A stretch of 5,641 nucleotides of DNA, taken from the NCBI GenBank assembly GCA_012271065.1, contig JAAXHE010000227.1:1-5641 (forward strand), in the 5' to 3' direction. This stretch comes from Candidatus Latescibacterota bacterium. GTDB taxonomy: Bacteria; Latescibacterota; UBA2968; GCA-2709665. Each line of letters starts with the position of its first letter. The stretch's first letter is position 1. This document shows, in pieces, positions 5,006 through 5,641 of the stretch. The position numbers and the translations under genes are program-made. The notes beneath the pieces are model-generated. The model was not told the origin of the DNA. It did not search any database and worked only from the letters and a program-made list of their open reading frames with translations.

Positions 5006-5641
5006 CTAACGAATGATGTCCTCCAGATACGCCTTGGCCGCAAGCAGCCCCTCCTGATTCAAATCGGTGCTGCCCATGTAGCGGTCGTCTTCCAGCTCGA
5101 TTGCAAGCGGGCCGTCGTAGCCGAATTCTTCCAACCGTGCCACAATCCATATCCAATCGGCCTCTCCCCATCCGGGAATGCAGTACCGCCACCAGCCTTC
5201 CCCGTGTCCATACCTCTTTCCGAAGCTTTGTCCGAGGCTGCCGTACAGGTAAAGGCCGTCTGACAGCAGCTCCGTGTCTTTGGCATGCACGTGCCGGACG
5301 CGGTCTCCGAATTCCATCAACAGGCGCTGATAGTCCACACCAATCCGGATGAAATGCGACGGATCATAGCAGATCCCAAGATGAGGCGAAGGCACGACCT
5401 CGAATACGGCGCGAAGCGTCTCCGGAGTACATCCCAGATTGCCGTAGCCCGGCCCGCCTCCAGGATAGGGTTCGATGGCCAGATGCACATTCTGCTGTTC
5501 CGCATAGTCCACCACCCCGGGATAAACGGCTTTGAAGATCTCGAAACTGTCGGACCGGGACTGCATGCCGTCGTCCGGCGCCAGGCAGAGAAACACAACG
5601 CCGGAACCGTGGACACCCGTATCGTGAATGCGCCGCTTCAT
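5006..5641 (-). CDS. Sugar phosphate isomerase/epimerase-like TIM-barrel protein, N-terminus outside window
   Basis: The 211 residues seen are the C-terminal two thirds to three quarters of a xylose-isomerase-like TIM barrel (AP endonuclease 2 superfamily), whose members are usually about 270-320 aa. The ATG at the very edge (5641) is most likely internal, since the first barrel strands are missing.
Divalent-metal ligands are recognisable at the ends of successive strands: E57 in HLAIEPYP, D93 and H96 in CYDPSH, H119 in RHVHAKD, and E182 in GPLAIELEDD. The segment WWRYCIPGWGEADW (150-163) and the GYDGPLAIE block are typical of the many family members annotated as sugar phosphate isomerase/epimerase. 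Proteins of this type isomerise or epimerise sugars, inositols or hydroxy-keto acids in the cytoplasm. The substrate here is unknown. The short gap to the lipoprotein gene on the same strand suggests an operon. Confidence 0.88.
   Translation of the reverse strand: MKRRIHDTGVHGSGVVFLCLAPDDGMQSRSDSFEIFKAVYPGVVDYAEQQNVHLAIEPYPGGGPGYGNLGCTPETLRAVFEVVPSPHLGICYDPSHFIRIGVDYQRLLMEFGDRVRHVHAKDTELLSDGLYLYGSLGQSFGKRYGHGEGWWRYCIPGWGEADWIWIVARLEEFGYDGPLAIELEDDRYMGSTDLNQEGLLAAKAYLEDIIR

Noticed and set aside
4963..5043. Upstream extension of the lipoprotein gene to an ATG at 5043.
   Set aside because: The added residues are arginine-rich, overlap the end of the isomerase gene, and would bury the signal peptide. 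GGAGG sits correctly before 4962.

Overview
The window looks like a chromosomal fragment of a fairly GC-rich Gram-negative bacterium, with every supported gene on the minus strand. A predicted outer-membrane-type lipoprotein supports the Gram-negative call. The pairing of a xylose-isomerase-like TIM-barrel protein with a DAO-family flavoprotein is common in uncultured marine or soil lineages such as Latescibacterota, Poribacteria and Gemmatimonadota. That placement is a guess from gene style, not a measurement.

The right half (about 3358-5641), read on the minus strand, carries three genes: a sugar phosphate isomerase/epimerase-like protein cut by the window edge, a small lipoprotein with a one-base frameshift in a T run, and an FAD-dependent oxidoreductase. 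They are closely spaced with good ribosome binding sites and look like ordinary metabolic or housekeeping content. A 119-bp spacer (3239-3357) follows. It holds a possible terminator hairpin, a second small inverted repeat and a perfect 20-bp palindrome abutting the next open frame.

The left half is the unusual part. A type I restriction-modification DNA methyltransferase (HsdM, N6-adenine) is fused in frame at its C-terminus to a complete PIN-domain ribonuclease of the VapC type. The fused gene overlaps by 11 bases a 65-codon gene that is probably the cognate antitoxin. Further along lie the C-terminal half of a HicA-like toxin, then the last 31 codons of a second PIN toxin, then a second intact small antitoxin-like gene (71 codons) paralogous to the first. 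The layout is therefore HsdM-PIN / antitoxin / hicA remnant / PIN remnant / antitoxin. It occupies the place where hsdS or hsdR would be expected, and neither is visible in this window.

Working picture (inference): a restriction-modification locus that acquired tandem PIN toxin-antitoxin modules. The first toxin became welded to the methyltransferase. The second decayed and left an orphan antitoxin. The locus may be an addiction-guarded restriction system or a toxin tethered to a modification enzyme.
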